Below are positions 10,788 to 22,214 of a stretch of 64,000 nucleotides of DNA, piece by piece. The notes beneath the pieces are model-generated. The model was given only the letters and a program-made list of their open reading frames with translations, searched no databases and was not told the DNA's origin. A program made the position numbers and the translations under genes. How positions within the stretch are numbered: position 1 is the first letter of the stretch; each line of letters starts with the position of its first letter. Origin of the DNA: Rhizomys pruinosus. Its lineage: Eukaryota; Chordata; Mammalia; Rodentia; Spalacidae. The stretch covers positions 1,777,591 to 1,841,590 of the forward strand of contig VZQC01013859.1 of the NCBI GenBank assembly GCA_009823505.1, given 5' to 3'.

Positions 10788-10873
10788 AATACTTGAATGT
10801 GTTCTCTCAGATGATTGCATTCCATGATCCAGAGCTGAGTAATCATCTCAATGAGATTGGCTTCATTCCTGAT
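10788..10873 (+). CDS. Tbck: TBCK coding exon (TBC domain, 28 complete codons)
   Basis: The 86-bp exon is preceded by a pyrimidine-rich acceptor ending TTTCAG and followed by the donor GTAAGT. It starts with two bases of a split codon (x|AA, predicted Glu) and reads 28 codons without a stop, beginning [20 protein letters not shown] and ending on a complete GAT codon (phase 0). I recognise this as the middle of the TBC (Rab-GAP-like) domain of TBCK. TBCK is a TBC1-domain protein with an N-terminal pseudokinase and a C-terminal rhodanese-like domain; in the literature it is linked to mTORC1 signalling and to the endosomal FERRY complex. The reading frame passes directly into the exon at 30663. 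It is too short to show as an open reading frame by itself. The upstream exon is not visible in the window. Confidence 0.95.
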
Positions 10874-11123
10874 GTAAGTACACCAGGTCCATTAACAGAA
10901 CATGAGGCAAAAAAATAAATAAATAAAAATAAAAAGATATAGCAAAGCAGAAATGGCAGCATAAAAGGAGGTATTTTTAAAGTATTTTTGTCACAAGAAG
11001 TCTATCTGCATGAGTTAACTGCTGCTAATTTTAGTTTTATATATGTGGTTTCTTTCCATATCTTCACCTAAAAGAAGAAAATGTCTTATTTTTCCCTTAG
11101 CACATATAATGTTAACAAATTGT

Positions 11124-11349
11124 TTTTAAAGATGTTTTTTCTGTGTATGAGCATTTCCCTACATGTATGTATGTGGCCCACGTGCAGCCTGGAGCCTGCA
11201 AAGGTCAGAAGAAGGCATAGGATAAATGCCATGGGACTACAGTTACAGACAGTTGTGAACTGCCATGTGGATTTCTAGGCACCAAACCCAGGTCTTCTTT
11301 CTGTAAGAAAGGCAAAGGCTCATAATCACTGAGCCATCTCTCCAGCCCC
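11124..11349 (-). repeat. B2/B3 SINE, old
   Basis: Antisense B2 body with head ending CTGAGCCATCTCTCCAGCCCC. ACAAATTGTTTTTAAA occurs on both sides (about 11114 and 11350), giving a TSD. Confidence 0.88.
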
Positions 11350-13900
11350 AACAAATTGTTTTTAAAAACCCATTTGGAAGAGCTATTTATTAACTTGTTC
11401 TTAGAAGAATCTTCACTTTGATTTTATGATTTTCAGAGATTTGAGAAATAAGAAATTTATATGTAAGTGAAATTTTAAGTAGTTTCTTAGGTGTTTGGCT
11501 TGATGTATTATATTGCCTGAGAAGCTTTGCCAGATTTTGCTGTACTTTGTTAGCTGCTCTATATCAAGCTAAAATTCAGTTGGCATTCATACTCATTTTA
11601 CTAGGGCATGACTTCACTAGTTCCTCATTTGTGATATTTAACATTGAGTCAATCCTCTTTTAAAAAGCTGCTGGAAAAACATGCACCAAAACATCAGGAA
11701 CATTATAAATATATCCAAAAATAAAATAATCAAAAGTGAAAAAATAAAGACCAACAGGTGATGTATTTGGTGAGGGGTTAGAATTAGTAGAGATGGGAGG
11801 GTTACGTTTTAACTTTTTCTTTTAACACTAAATATCTCAGTGAGACATGGCTTAAAGTGGGAAAACATGGCTTCTTTCCCTCAAGTAATTACAGGTTTTC
11901 AGGTGTATATTTTCTATTGAAAAATTATTTGTGAGAGGATATAATATTCAAGCTATATATTGCTAAAATGGGAAAAATTGATAAGGCATTATTTATATAA
12001 ATTGAAGTATATATGTACATGTACATAGAAACAGTTGAAAACTAGATTCTAGAATATTATGATTATCTTGGGTCAAAAAGTTTATAGGGGGTATTTTTGA
12101 GGGATTAAGTATGGCTTTTAAAATTACTCTCATTTCATGTTATAATACAAAAATTTAAAGTATCTTGTATTGATGTTTAATAGGTAGAACACTGGTTTTT
12201 CTTCAGAAAAAAATTGAGACCCAAGGCATACAAAAATTGGGAATACTTTTGTGTGTTTCTCTCTGTATGTATAGCTGAAACAAATTTTACTAAGTGATAC
12301 TTCATACCTCCTACAATGTTTTATTCTGCATTTAAATGTTTACAGCCAATCAATTTTTGTGAGCTTCAATTTGAAAATACTTATATATGAAGGATTTTTA
12401 AAATGATTTTATAAAACAAAGACTTTTGGAGATAGAGATGTCCTTGTTCTACCTAAAACCTCCCTGGTTTCCTAATAATGTCTCTTCGCTTCAAAGCTCA
12501 TATCCTGAAACTGGTATATTGAAAGGTTAGACTGAAACATAATTATATTAGTACTCAATGCATTTTAAAGTGGTAACTATAGCAGTAACAGTGCAAATGT
12601 TTACCAAGTGTTTTAAAATTTAAAAATAACGCATTAGGCTTAAATCTTAAACTAACTCACTTTCTTTGGTACCAACCCCCTATATCCAGACTGGTACCTC
12701 TTCTATCGGGAGAATGGAAAGAGTTCATTTCTTCTTGTTTCATTGCTCTTTGTATTGGCACCGTCAAGCATTTAGTAATACCTCCAGCATTACAAGTAAC
12801 TACTAGACTTCTAGAGAAACAGCTTTCATTTCAGTGTGAGACTTAGCCAAGGCTCTAAAAAATAAAAATCACGTATTATATCCAAAACAGTATAAACAAA
12901 GACAAATTCCATAATTACTGAGATAAAAAATGTTTTAAAAACATTGTATAATATCACCATACTAAATATTTACTTTATATAAATTTCATTTATATAAATT
13001 TTATATGAATTTCTTGCCTCATGCTATAAATTTGAGATATAATACCAAATTAAGTTTTATGGCTAGAACTATAGAAATTATTGCTATATTAGCAATGGTG
13101 TTCTATTTTAGAGGAACAAAAGACTGCTAGTATCTAAAAATCCATATTAAAAGGAGAGGTAATCACTTTCAAAATAGTCTGCTAAAGTACCTAAAGTGTG
13201 CTTAACACTAAAAATAAAATTACTTCAGTGTTGCAGATTGATAGAGAATATTCAGACTAATATGAATGAAATTATAAAAATAGTCCGATCAAAATCCCCA
13301 GATATATTCATTCATGTAGATATTATGATGTAAGAAGTGAAAAGCCAAGAACAATGTTAAATGTAATATGAACATGCTTACTGTATACCAGTACCATTCC
13401 TCTTTCTCTTTAAATAATAGTGACTCACCAAACCCCACAAGCTTATAAACACTAATTGTTAAATATTTAATTATAAGCCAATTTTGGGAAGAATTAATAA
13501 TGTAGAAATAAAATTCTAGTTAAAAATAACAGTTAACAGTATCTTATTCAAGATTGCGTAGAAGATCCACTTACAAAACATTACTTTTTCCATTATTTTA
13601 AGGGGAGCATAAAGGTATGTATTGTTTTTAGACAGTGAGTCATGAATCCTTTCATAATTGGGACTTGATTTACATTATGTGCAAGCTCATAAATTAGCCT
13701 ACTACTGTTCCCTGAGCACTGTCAAGAAAAGACTCCTAGGAAGCATAGGAATTTGTCACTCAAAGCACTAGCATAGAATTAGGATGTGTGTGTTGTTTTC
13801 CCTTGCTGCCAACTCCTTTGGAAACCATCCAGAAGATTCTTACATGTGCACTTAATTGCACTGGAGCAGAAGCACCTTGAGTTTAAGGAGCTCAGAAATC
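11350..13900. other. TBCK intron, single-copy
   Basis: Long AT-rich stretch with no recognisable repeat or exon signal. Confidence 0.6.
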
Positions 13901-14069
13901 ACTAGATACAGTGGCATGAACCTTCAGTCCCAGTATCAGGAGGTAGATGCAGGTAGATATATGTGAGAACAAGGCCAGCCTGGTCTACATAGTGAATTAC
14001 ATGCCAGGAAAGGCTACAGGGAGACTCTGTCTCCCCTCAACCCCTTAAAAAAAAAAAAAAAAAAAAAAA
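13901..14069 (+). repeat. B1 SINE, diverged, with poly-A
   Basis: B1 from TAGATACAGTGGCATGAACC to GGGAGACTCTGTCTCCCC, then a roughly 20-bp A run with one CCCTT interruption. Confidence 0.8.
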
Positions 14070-14321
14070 GACAAAGAAAGGAACTGTCAACAATTTTTAC
14101 ATGGGTAGTAAACACACCTCCCCAGGTTTTTTTTTTTTTAGAGAGAAATAGGTTCTGTTTGTTCCAAGTCTTTAAGGAAATTTCCATTTCAAATTCAAAT
14201 GTATTTGAAAAAATAATTCAGAACATAGGTCATTGTTTCTCCTCATAAGTAATTCTGAAGTTCAAGGATATATATTAAAATTTGAATTTAATGGTAGTCA
14301 TTACAGTTTATAGAGAATAAG

Positions 14322-14473
14322 CCAGCATTGTGGCATAGGGTCTATAATCTGAGCACTCAGATTCAAAGCTAACTGCATTGCATAGTGAATTTGAGGCTAG
14401 TCTGAGCTACATGCTTAGATGACCCTGTCTGAGAGAGAGAGAGAAAGAGAGAGAGACAGAGACAGAGAAAGAG
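14322..14473 (+). repeat. Old B1-like SINE plus (GA)n tail
   Basis: AGCATTGTGGCATAGGGTCT to GACCCTGTCT looks like a decayed B1 monomer, followed by GA/GACAGA repeats (14429-14473). Confidence 0.65.
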
Positions 14474-14579
14474 GACTATATAGTTTTAAAACCAATGGGA
14501 AGGATAAAACAAAGTCAACCCTATGTAAACAATGAGAACAGAATATGGATTAATTGTTTTGAAATTTTTCAGTTCATTT

Positions 14580-14796
14580 TTTTTATTTATTTTTGTATGT
14601 GTATGAATGTACTGTCTGTATTCAGGTTTGTGCACCCGTGTCATGCAATGCCATGGAGGTCAGAAGAGGGTGTCTGATTTCCGTGGAACTGGAGTTAAAG
14701 ACGGCTCTCAGCCACCTTGTGGGTGCTAGGGATCGAACCCGAGTCCTCTGGAAGAGCAGTCGGTGCTCTTAACTTTTAGGCCATCTCTCCAGCCCC
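14580..14796 (-). repeat. B2 SINE, fairly young
   Basis: Full antisense B2. AGTTCAT flanks both ends (about 14571 and 14797), giving a short TSD. Confidence 0.93.
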
Positions 14797-14803
14797 AGTT
14801 CAT

Positions 14804-17405
14804 ATTTTTAAAAATCCATCTATATGTTATTTTTATGTTCATATGAAATGAATGTAAAATGTTAAAAAGTATTACCCCCAAAATATTAAAAACATGCAAA
14901 GCCAATAAATTTTGGCCATAAAAACTAATATAATGATATCAATATAAACTAGTAAAATAGAGCCCAAAGCAAACCTACTCATATGTGGATCTTAATATAT
15001 GACAGAGATGACACTACAAATCCATTAGAAAGGAAAAAAAAAAAAGAATCATTGAATAACTGATTCTGGTACAATTGGTTAGTTATAAGGAGGGACTGTG
15101 AACTCATACTGTGAACAAAGTGTAACTCTGCACCACCTATAACAAATTCTAGATTGATTAGCAGGCCTAAATATGAAAGGTTATGTTTATAATTTGTCTA
15201 TGAAAGAGTGCCTATTAGTTATGAAAGTACATAACAAGTTTTGAAAGAAAGAAGTAGAATTGAGGAGTGATACAAGGGGGGGTTATGTTGTATGGTATAT
15301 AATTCTGTGATTTAAAAGTTTTCTGAAGCAAATGTGGCAATGTGTTAATGCTTGTCATATCTGAGTAAAAGATGCTTTGATGTTCTCCCTGTGTGGCTAT
15401 GCGGGGTTAGTAAATTATTCAGTAAATCAGTCATTTTGATTTATTACACAGTAATACATTTATTTTATGTTCTCTATCAGTGATCCCCTCCTAAATTTAA
15501 TGAGACATATAAATCTTTTAAAACACATGTAATAGTAGGGGTATACTGGAAATAATATTAACTAATATGGTGCATCTTATGAGATATTCATGAATCCTGT
15601 GGGATGAAAGGTAGTTCCTTGTAAAGTGGAAGTGTCCAGTACAGGGTAAATTCTGAGCATCCCAACACCCCCCCACACACTGGTGCTGATAGAACCCTCA
15701 ACTCATGCCTTCGTGTGTATTTCTGAAAAGTTATTCTTAATATATTCCCAAATATCCTCAAGGTAATGGTACATCACTATTGAGAATCCTATGTAAACAA
15801 AGAAAAATGAAGGGAAAATGAATATATCCTAATCCATTGAAAATACCCATCTAAAACTATTTTCTTGTCATAAAAAGAAGAAAATGAGTTTGTTACCAAA
15901 GAAAGCTAAAATGATAGCTGTGTGATTTTTAAAAAATAAAAACCTTATCTTATTTTTTAATTCATTTGCTGGGCTATTCCTCATCTGTAGCTAATGTTAA
16001 AATGTTATAAGTCCATTTTTAAATTTAATCTTGTAATCATATTTGATGTTTCTAATATAGAAATCATAGACAGTGAGTAATGGTGGATGGTATGGAATGA
16101 CATGAGAATGCTTCTGACATTGTTAATCACCTCTTCTTAGTTGCATTTCATTAGCATGTATATGCAGCATTCTTTTCTTTTTCCCCTGAATTATTATCTT
16201 CAACATTCTTCCTTTAAAATAATTTTTTGAGAAAAGTATAACTGTGTGCCTCTAACAAGAATGCAGGCTAAGATTCAAGAGGAAGAGTGGGTTCAATGAT
16301 AATGAGATCCCAAACCGAGTTTCCTACTCAAGAACTAATCCTATCAAAGTAAGCCTTTATTAATCTTCCATCATTGAAATTCAAGCTTCTATTGCAGAAG
16401 AGATTGTGATTTCTGGCTCCTTTCCATTTGCTGTGGGTCACAGAACTCTGAACACTGAGTACCAGCACTGCTGAAGCTTAAATAGCTTGGGATATTGTAC
16501 ACTGATGTGATGCTTAGATTATCTAAGTCATGGTAGTTATGTGATTTACATATAAATAGAGTGAGTAATGTGTATTTTGTGAAATTGGGGCCAGAGTGAT
16601 TTTTATCATTCTGTCTTGATGCATTTCTGCTTCTGGAAATATATAGTAGGTCCTTAAAATGAGAATAAGAAAGTATTCTTCCTCATTATTAAGGGAACTG
16701 TTTTTTGAAATACTAAGAATAGCATTCAGCTTAACTATTTCAAAAAATTGTCCCATGGCTGTTAAGAGAAATGATAAAGGCCGTATCTCGGGAGCATATG
16801 TCCTTTTGAACCTGCTGTCCCACCTGAAGTTAAAGCTTATAAACCCAGTGATGTAGTAGCAAACCACTGTCACTTCACTCTAACTGGAAAAGATGCCTGC
16901 ACTACTGCTAATATTCTCCCTCTCTAAAAACTTGTTGCATCATCTTCAGCTGGGTTTATATATGGAAACAGAAACTGCAAAAGGACTACTTACACATGTT
17001 TAGTTTTTAGTTTCTTCATTTGTTTTTGGCCTTCATGTTGTTTCTTTTAAAAGTTTTAAATTTTGTCTGAAGAGATTACTAATAACAAGCTTTGGGGGTT
17101 TATCAAAATATATTACAGGAAAAATAGGAAAATACTTTATTTAGACTATCCCGTAGTAAAATTCCTGATAGAGTATTTAAAGATGTAGTTTTTTTTTTTT
17201 TTTTTTTTTTGTCTGATAACAGCTATAGGGACCCTGACATTAATCCTAACTCCTATGGCCCTTGAATGTAAATGACATATTAGGTTCTCTTTCTCATAAG
17301 AAAATTTGATTTCCTTATATAAAAAGTACCCAAACCTTAGAAACCAAAGGTCTACTAATCCTATTAGGAATGGCATAATAATTGGTAACCTAAAAAAATT
17401 ATTTA
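14804..17405. other. TBCK intron, single-copy
   Basis: No repeats recognised except a poly-T run at about 17190-17212. A 116-codon minus-strand frame at 16523-16873 has no recognisable homology. Confidence 0.55.
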
Positions 17406-17640
17406 GGGCTAGAGAGATGGCCTAGCGGTTAAGAGCGCCAACCGCTCTTACAAAGGACCCGGGTTTAATTCCCAGCACCCACATGGCAGCCAAGAACCAT
17501 CTGAAACTCCAATTCCAGGAGAACTCCAGTTCCAGGGGAATCCGACACTCTCTTCTGACCTCCGCAGCATTGCACGACACGGCTGCACAGACTAGCATGC
17601 AGACAGTACATTCATACACATACAGAAATAAATAAAATTT
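17406..17640 (+). repeat. B2 SINE, young, with TSD
   Basis: Full-length B2 from GGGCTAGAGAGATGGCCTAG to the AATAAATAAAATTT tail. It is flanked by AAAAAAATTATTTA on both sides. Confidence 0.95.
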
Positions 17641-17657
17641 AAAAAAAAATTATTTAT

Positions 17658-17776
17658 AAGCCAGGCGTAATGGCACACAGAGGTAAGTGGTTCTCTGTGA
17701 GATCGAAGCCAGCCTTGTCTACATAAGAGTTCCAGGCCGGCTAGTGCTACAGGGAGACCTTGTCTAAAAAAAAATC
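17658..17776 (+). repeat. B1 SINE with internal deletion
   Basis: AGCCAGGCGTAATGGCACAC continues directly into GAGGTAAGTGGTTCTCTGTG, so about 20 bp of the normal B1 is missing. It ends GGGAGACCTTGTCTAAAAAA. Confidence 0.8.
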
Positions 17777-17914
17777 ATAACGTATATAACAAGTGTTCCT
17801 ATTTAGTAAATATTTAATTGAATCCCACATATCTGTTTCTGATCAGCACTGGAGTTTTGACTTGATCCTTTTTTTTTTTTTTTTTTTAATTTTTTGTTCT
17901 CTTTCAAGCAGAAG

Positions 17915-18049
17915 AGGTTTCCCTGTAGGCACCCAGCTAGTATCTCTGTGAATCTCACTCTGTGAACAGGCTGGCCTTGAACTCACAAAGATCCACCTGC
18001 CTCTGCCTCCCAAGTGCTAGGATTAAAGGCGTGTGCCACCACATCAGGC
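17915..18049 (-). repeat. B1 SINE, antisense
   Basis: It contains CAGGCTGGCCTTGAACTCAC and CCCAAGTGCTAGGATTAAAG, preceded by a poly-T stretch (17870-17887). Confidence 0.88.
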
Positions 18050-18171
18050 GCTGACTTGATCCATTTCTAACCTTGGTCACTTCACCCTCCTTAGGCAACC
18101 TAGTGGTCCTCCACTTCCAAGAGGTTACCTTATTAATCCCAAACTTAATGCACACATACAATTGTCATATT

Positions 18172-18265
18172 GGCACTATAGCCCAGAGCTCACAGACTCA
18201 AGTAATCCTCTTTCTTCATCCTCCTGAATAGCTGGGACTACAGGCATATGCTGCCAGACCTGGCC
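18172..18265 (-). repeat. 7SL-derived monomer, Alu/PB1-like
   Basis: AATCCTC...CTGAATAGCTGGGACTACAG is closer to ancestral 7SL/Alu-type sequence than to the young B1 copies around it, which carry GTGCTAGGATTAAAG there. Probably an old proto-B1. Confidence 0.6.
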
Positions 18266-18271
18266 CTTATC

Positions 18272-18523
18272 TTTTTTTTTTTTTTAATTTTATTTATTTA
18301 TTTTGTGTGTGTATGAATGTACTGTCTGCATGTAGGTTTGTGTACCTAGGTCATGCAATGCCGCGGAGGTCAGAAGAGGGTGTCGGATTCCCCTGGAACT
18401 AGAGTTCTCCTGGAATTGGAGTTACAGATGGTTCTCAGCCACCATGTGGGTGCTGGGGATCGAACCCAGGTCCTCTGCAAGAGCAGTCGGTACTCTTAAC
18501 CGCTATGCCATCTCTCCAGCCCC
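18272..18523 (-). repeat. B2 SINE, young
   Basis: Antisense full-length B2 with a poly-T/ATTT tail at its left end and the CTCTCCAGCCCC head at its right end. Confidence 0.94.
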
Positions 18524-18620
18524 AGTCTGATTCTAATCTAATAGTTCCTTATGATTGCAGAGTAAGTAAAAGGAAATACAATATAGTTATTCACAAATCG
18601 AGATCTTTATATATAATTTA

Positions 18621-18857
18621 AAATTAATGAGAGTCCCACAGAGTTTTTGTTTCTGTGTGTTTTATCAGTAATTACTAAGACGTTTACAAACTATATATTA
18701 AAAATAATAAAAATCAGCATAAGCTTATAAGCTCAATAAAAATTAATGAGAATCCCACAGAGTTTTTGTTTCTGTGTGTTTTATCAGTAATTACTAAGAC
18801 ATTTACAAACTATATATTAAAATAATAAAAATCAGCATAAGCTTATAATCTCAATAC
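18621..18857 (+). repeat. 119-bp tandem duplication, two copies
   Basis: Copy 1 (18621-18739) and copy 2 (18740-18857) share nearly every base, from AATTAATGAGARTCCCACAG to CAGCATAAGCTTATAA. They differ by about three substitutions and one A. The right end runs into a decayed B1-like piece (18838-18938). Confidence 0.93.
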
Positions 18858-19383
18858 TTGGAAGACTTAGGAACTAAGATCTGTAGTTCCAGGCCAGGCT
18901 GGGCCACAGTAGCAAGACAATCTCAAAAAATAGGAAAAATTAATGATAATAACAAATCCATTCCATGTTAACCAAAATAGTATTTTTTTTCCTAGAAAAT
19001 AACTATTTTCTCCCCAAAACAGAAGAGTGGCTGAATTCTCATATCTGCTTCAGTGTTCAGTTTGCTGCAGTTCATCACTTTGGTTGAAGTCTGTATATCA
19101 AAGCATGTGGTGGCAAAGGGTCTTAAAATTGGTAATTTCTTAAAGCTTATTTGCAATATGCAACCTAAAAGTTGTATCTGTAATTTTTCATCCTGTGTTC
19201 CATTACAGTCCATTAGTCTTTCTTACACCTTGAATGGCTTTTCATCCATGCATGATGTTATAATGGTATGTGTTAGTCATTTGGAAAATATTAGTTCATT
19301 GAATTTTCAGATCTACCAACTATGAAATATTTCATTATACAGCATCAAAAAAATCTCATTTTTTTAGTGTTGTCACTGATTTC

Positions 19384-19712
19384 ATATAAAAATTCATTAA
19401 GGGACTGGGGTAATGGCTCAGGGGGTGTAGGCACAGTGCTTGTCGTGTACCCATAAGGACCAGAATTTGAATCTCCAGCATTCATGTAACTGATGACGGG
19501 GGATTCAGCTTCCCACCTCTATTTCAGTTTACAGAAAGCAGAGACAGGGGATCCTAAAAACAAGCTGGCTAGCTAGACTAGCCAAATCAGCAAGCTCTGG
19601 GTTCAAATGAGACACTTCTTCAATATATAAAGTGGAGAGCAGTGTCAACCTCTAGCCTCCACATGCATATGCATAGATGTGCACAACACACACATATACA
19701 CACACAGTACCA
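19384..19712 (+). repeat. B4-type SINE (ID-B1 fusion)
   Basis: It opens with an ID-like head (GACTGGGGTAATGGCTCAGG, then GAATTTGAATCTCCAGC) and continues with AGAGACAGGGGATCC and GGTGGAGAGC-like blocks. It ends CCTCTAGCCTCCACATGC and a CA-rich tail, the arrangement known for B4. Confidence 0.8.
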
Positions 19713-19737
19713 GAAACCATTCTTGTAATATTTTTCT

Positions 19738-19866
19738 TAGTTTATTTTATTTTTAACTAAGCATATATGTGGGTTTGTGTCTGTAAGCCATCTGAGGTGG
19801 GTGCTGGGAACCAAACTCTGGAAGAGCAGTGTGTACACTTTAATTCATGAGCCTCCTTTCTAGCCT
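19738..19866 (-). repeat. B2/B3 SINE fragment
   Basis: It has an antisense B-box region (GGTGCTGGGAACCAAACTCT) and head remnant. The centre is deleted. Confidence 0.7.
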
Positions 19867-20354
19867 CTCAGATAATATTCTAATCCTCATCCCCACTCAA
19901 AATATTTCTTGAGGTAACAGGTTCATTTTACTCATTTTTGAGAAACAATAACCAAATATCCATATTTAAGCATATTGTTTTTTGTCATTCTTTCAAGTAA
20001 AAATAGTTTCATTTGAAGAAAGCTCAGGTGATTATCCAGTGGCCTCAAGAGAGTCACTGGATTTCAGTACAGAGCACAATTGGTTTACACTTATTTTGTA
20101 AGTCATTTCATAGGAATTTATAAAGATATTTAATAATCATAGTTTTTACTCCTTTGTAAACATATTTGGGAGCATTGTCTTAATTTCAGCTGTTTTATCC
20201 ACCTGTCCCTTTGTACCATTAATGTAAATGTCAACCCAGTAAAAATGATGATTAGCTCTTGAGGGTGCCACCCTCATAAGTAGACAAGTGTTTTTCTTGA
20301 AAAGCTTTGCAAGCTATTCATCTGACTGGGAACTAACATGTCCAGAATATGTAA

Positions 20355-20990
20355 AGAAATTAAAAAAAATTAAACACCAAAAGGCCAAATCATCTAGTCA
20401 GTTGGCAAGTGAATTGAGTACACAGTTCTCAAAAGACGTATAAATGACTAGTACATATATGAAAAAATGTTCAATGCATAGCCATCTGAGAAATGCAAAT
20501 TAAAACTGCATAGACACTCTGAGATTTCATTTCACCATGGTCTGAATGGCTATCATCAAGAAATCATGCAACAACAAATTCTGGCAAGGATGTAAATACT
20601 GCTTGTGGGAATGTAAATTAGTCCTGTCACGATGGAAATCAGCAAGGAGGGTCCAGAGAACTACATTTGATCCAGCTTTACCATTCCTGGATATATAACT
20701 GAAGGAATCCAATTCAACATACCACAGACAGCTGTGCTGCCTTGTTTATTGAGCACTTTTCATAGAAGTTAAGTTAGAAATTCAGCCTAGGATCTATCAA
20801 GAGACAAATGGAAAAAAGAAAAAAAAATATATATAGCCATCAAGAAGAATGAAATTATATAATTTCCAGGAAAGTTAATGAAACAGGAGACCATCATGTT
20901 AAGCATAATACATGAGACTCAGAAAGATGGGTACCATTTGTTTTCTCTCAAATGTGAACTGTAGAGAGTTTTAAAAAATTTTAAGGAAAC
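20355..20990 (+). pseudogene. LINE-1 ORF2 C-terminus, old fragment
   Basis: Sense-strand LINE-1: TGAGAAATGCAAATTAAAAC, CTATCATCAAGAAATCATGC, ATTCTGGCAAGGATGTAAAT and GATGGAAATCAGCAAGGAGG follow the order of the ORF2 C-terminal region. Many stops and indels. An unrelated B2 (20992) separates it from its 3' UTR at 21190. Confidence 0.8.
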
Positions 20991-20991
20991 A

Positions 20992-21188
20992 GGGCTGGAT
21001 AGATGGCTCCACAGTTAAGAACAACTGCTATTCTTGCAGAGGACCTGGGTTCAATTCCCAGCATTCACATGGTGGCTAAAACCATCTGATCTGACACTCT
21101 CTTCTGGCCTCTGTAGGCAATACATGACATGGGTACACTTGCATCTATGCATCCAAACACACATACACATAAAATAAAAATCATAAAT
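20992..21188 (+). repeat. B2 SINE inside an old LINE-1
   Basis: GGGCTGGATAGATGGCTCCA to the CACATAAAATAAAAATC tail. LINE-1 sequence lies on both sides. Confidence 0.9.
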
Positions 21189-21370
21189 AAGATATTTTAA
21201 AACCCTGAAAACAGAGGGGGACTACTTGGGAAGAGGAAGGGGGACCAGCATGAGGTAGGTACTCACGGAGACAAAGATCAAGGTCCGTGGGGCACAGGCA
21301 TGAGAACACCATAATGCAACTCATCCTTTGTGCAATGAATAAGAAATGATAAAAGGTTTTGAGAGAAGTT
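21189..21370 (+). repeat. LINE-1 3' UTR end
   Basis: AGAGGGGGACTACTTGGGAAG, GGAAGGGGGACCAGCATGAG and ACACCATAATGCAACTCATC match the order of rodent LINE-1 3' ends. It continues the fragment at 20355-20990. Confidence 0.7.
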
Positions 21371-21499
21371 GACTGATAAGTTCCAAAGAAGCAAAATACG
21401 ATGAAGCAGACAGACACTACTCCTGTGCATGGAAGAACATAGAGATACAGCTTTCCCAGAAGTTTGCTTCTTAGTTTCATTGACTTTTTATTTAGGAAG

Positions 21500-21645
21500 G
21501 TTTTGTTTTTTTGTTTTTTGTTTTATTTGAGCCAGGGTTTGGATAGCCCAGGTTGGCCTGGAATTATTTAGTTTGGATTGTCCTTGAAATCCTCCTGCCT
21601 CTACCTCCTCAGTGCAGATTTTGGCATGATTCAGTATACCTGAAT
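21500..21645 (-). repeat. Old B1-like SINE
   Basis: GAGCCAGGGTTTGGATAGCC, CAGGTTGGCCTGGAATTATT and CTCCTGCCTCTACCTCCTCA in antisense B1 order. Confidence 0.65.
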
Positions 21646-21967
21646 CAGAGTTTTTTTTTTTTAATTTAAGAGAATATAAATGTAAAAATATGATACCTAG
21701 CTAAGAAGGGGATGAAGAAGGAGTTTATTAAAAAGACCAGAGTGGATCTTCAGTCTATTTACGTGTAAGACTGAATTTGACAGCCATTCTAAATTCTTAT
21801 AGAATACATTAAAAAATTAAAAAATGTACAAAAAGAATGCAGATGTTACACACCTTAATGGTAGAAACTATTAGACATTAACTATTAGAAGTCAGAGAAA
21901 AGATCAGAAGAATTATATTAATTTTACTACCAATTAGAATAGATAATCAAAAGATGATACTTAGTCT
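21646..21967. other. TBCK intron
   Basis: A-rich sequence without recognised elements. Confidence 0.5.
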
Positions 21968-22214
21968 TGAAAATGTACTTTTTAATATTTTCATTTTATG
22001 TATATAAATGTATCATTGGCTGCTTGTATGGAAATGCACCTGTGTCATACAATACTCATGGAGATTAGAAGAGGGCATCAGATCCCCTGGAACTAGAGTT
22101 ATGGATGGTTGTTAGCCACTTTTTGGGTTCTGGGAACCAAATCTGGGTCTTCTACAAGAATAGTCAGTGCTCTTAACCATTGAGCCTTCTCTCCAACCCC
22201 TGAAAATGTACTTT
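21968..22214 (-). repeat. B2 SINE, old, with 14-bp TSD
   Basis: TGAAAATGTACTTT at 21968-21981 and 22201-22214 flanks a diverged antisense B2 (head reads CCAACCCC). Its right part is repeated after the N at 23990. Confidence 0.93.

Noticed and set aside
16523..16873. 116-codon minus-strand open frame in intron
   Set aside because: No recognisable domain, no splice or promoter context, AT-rich composition like the surrounding intron.
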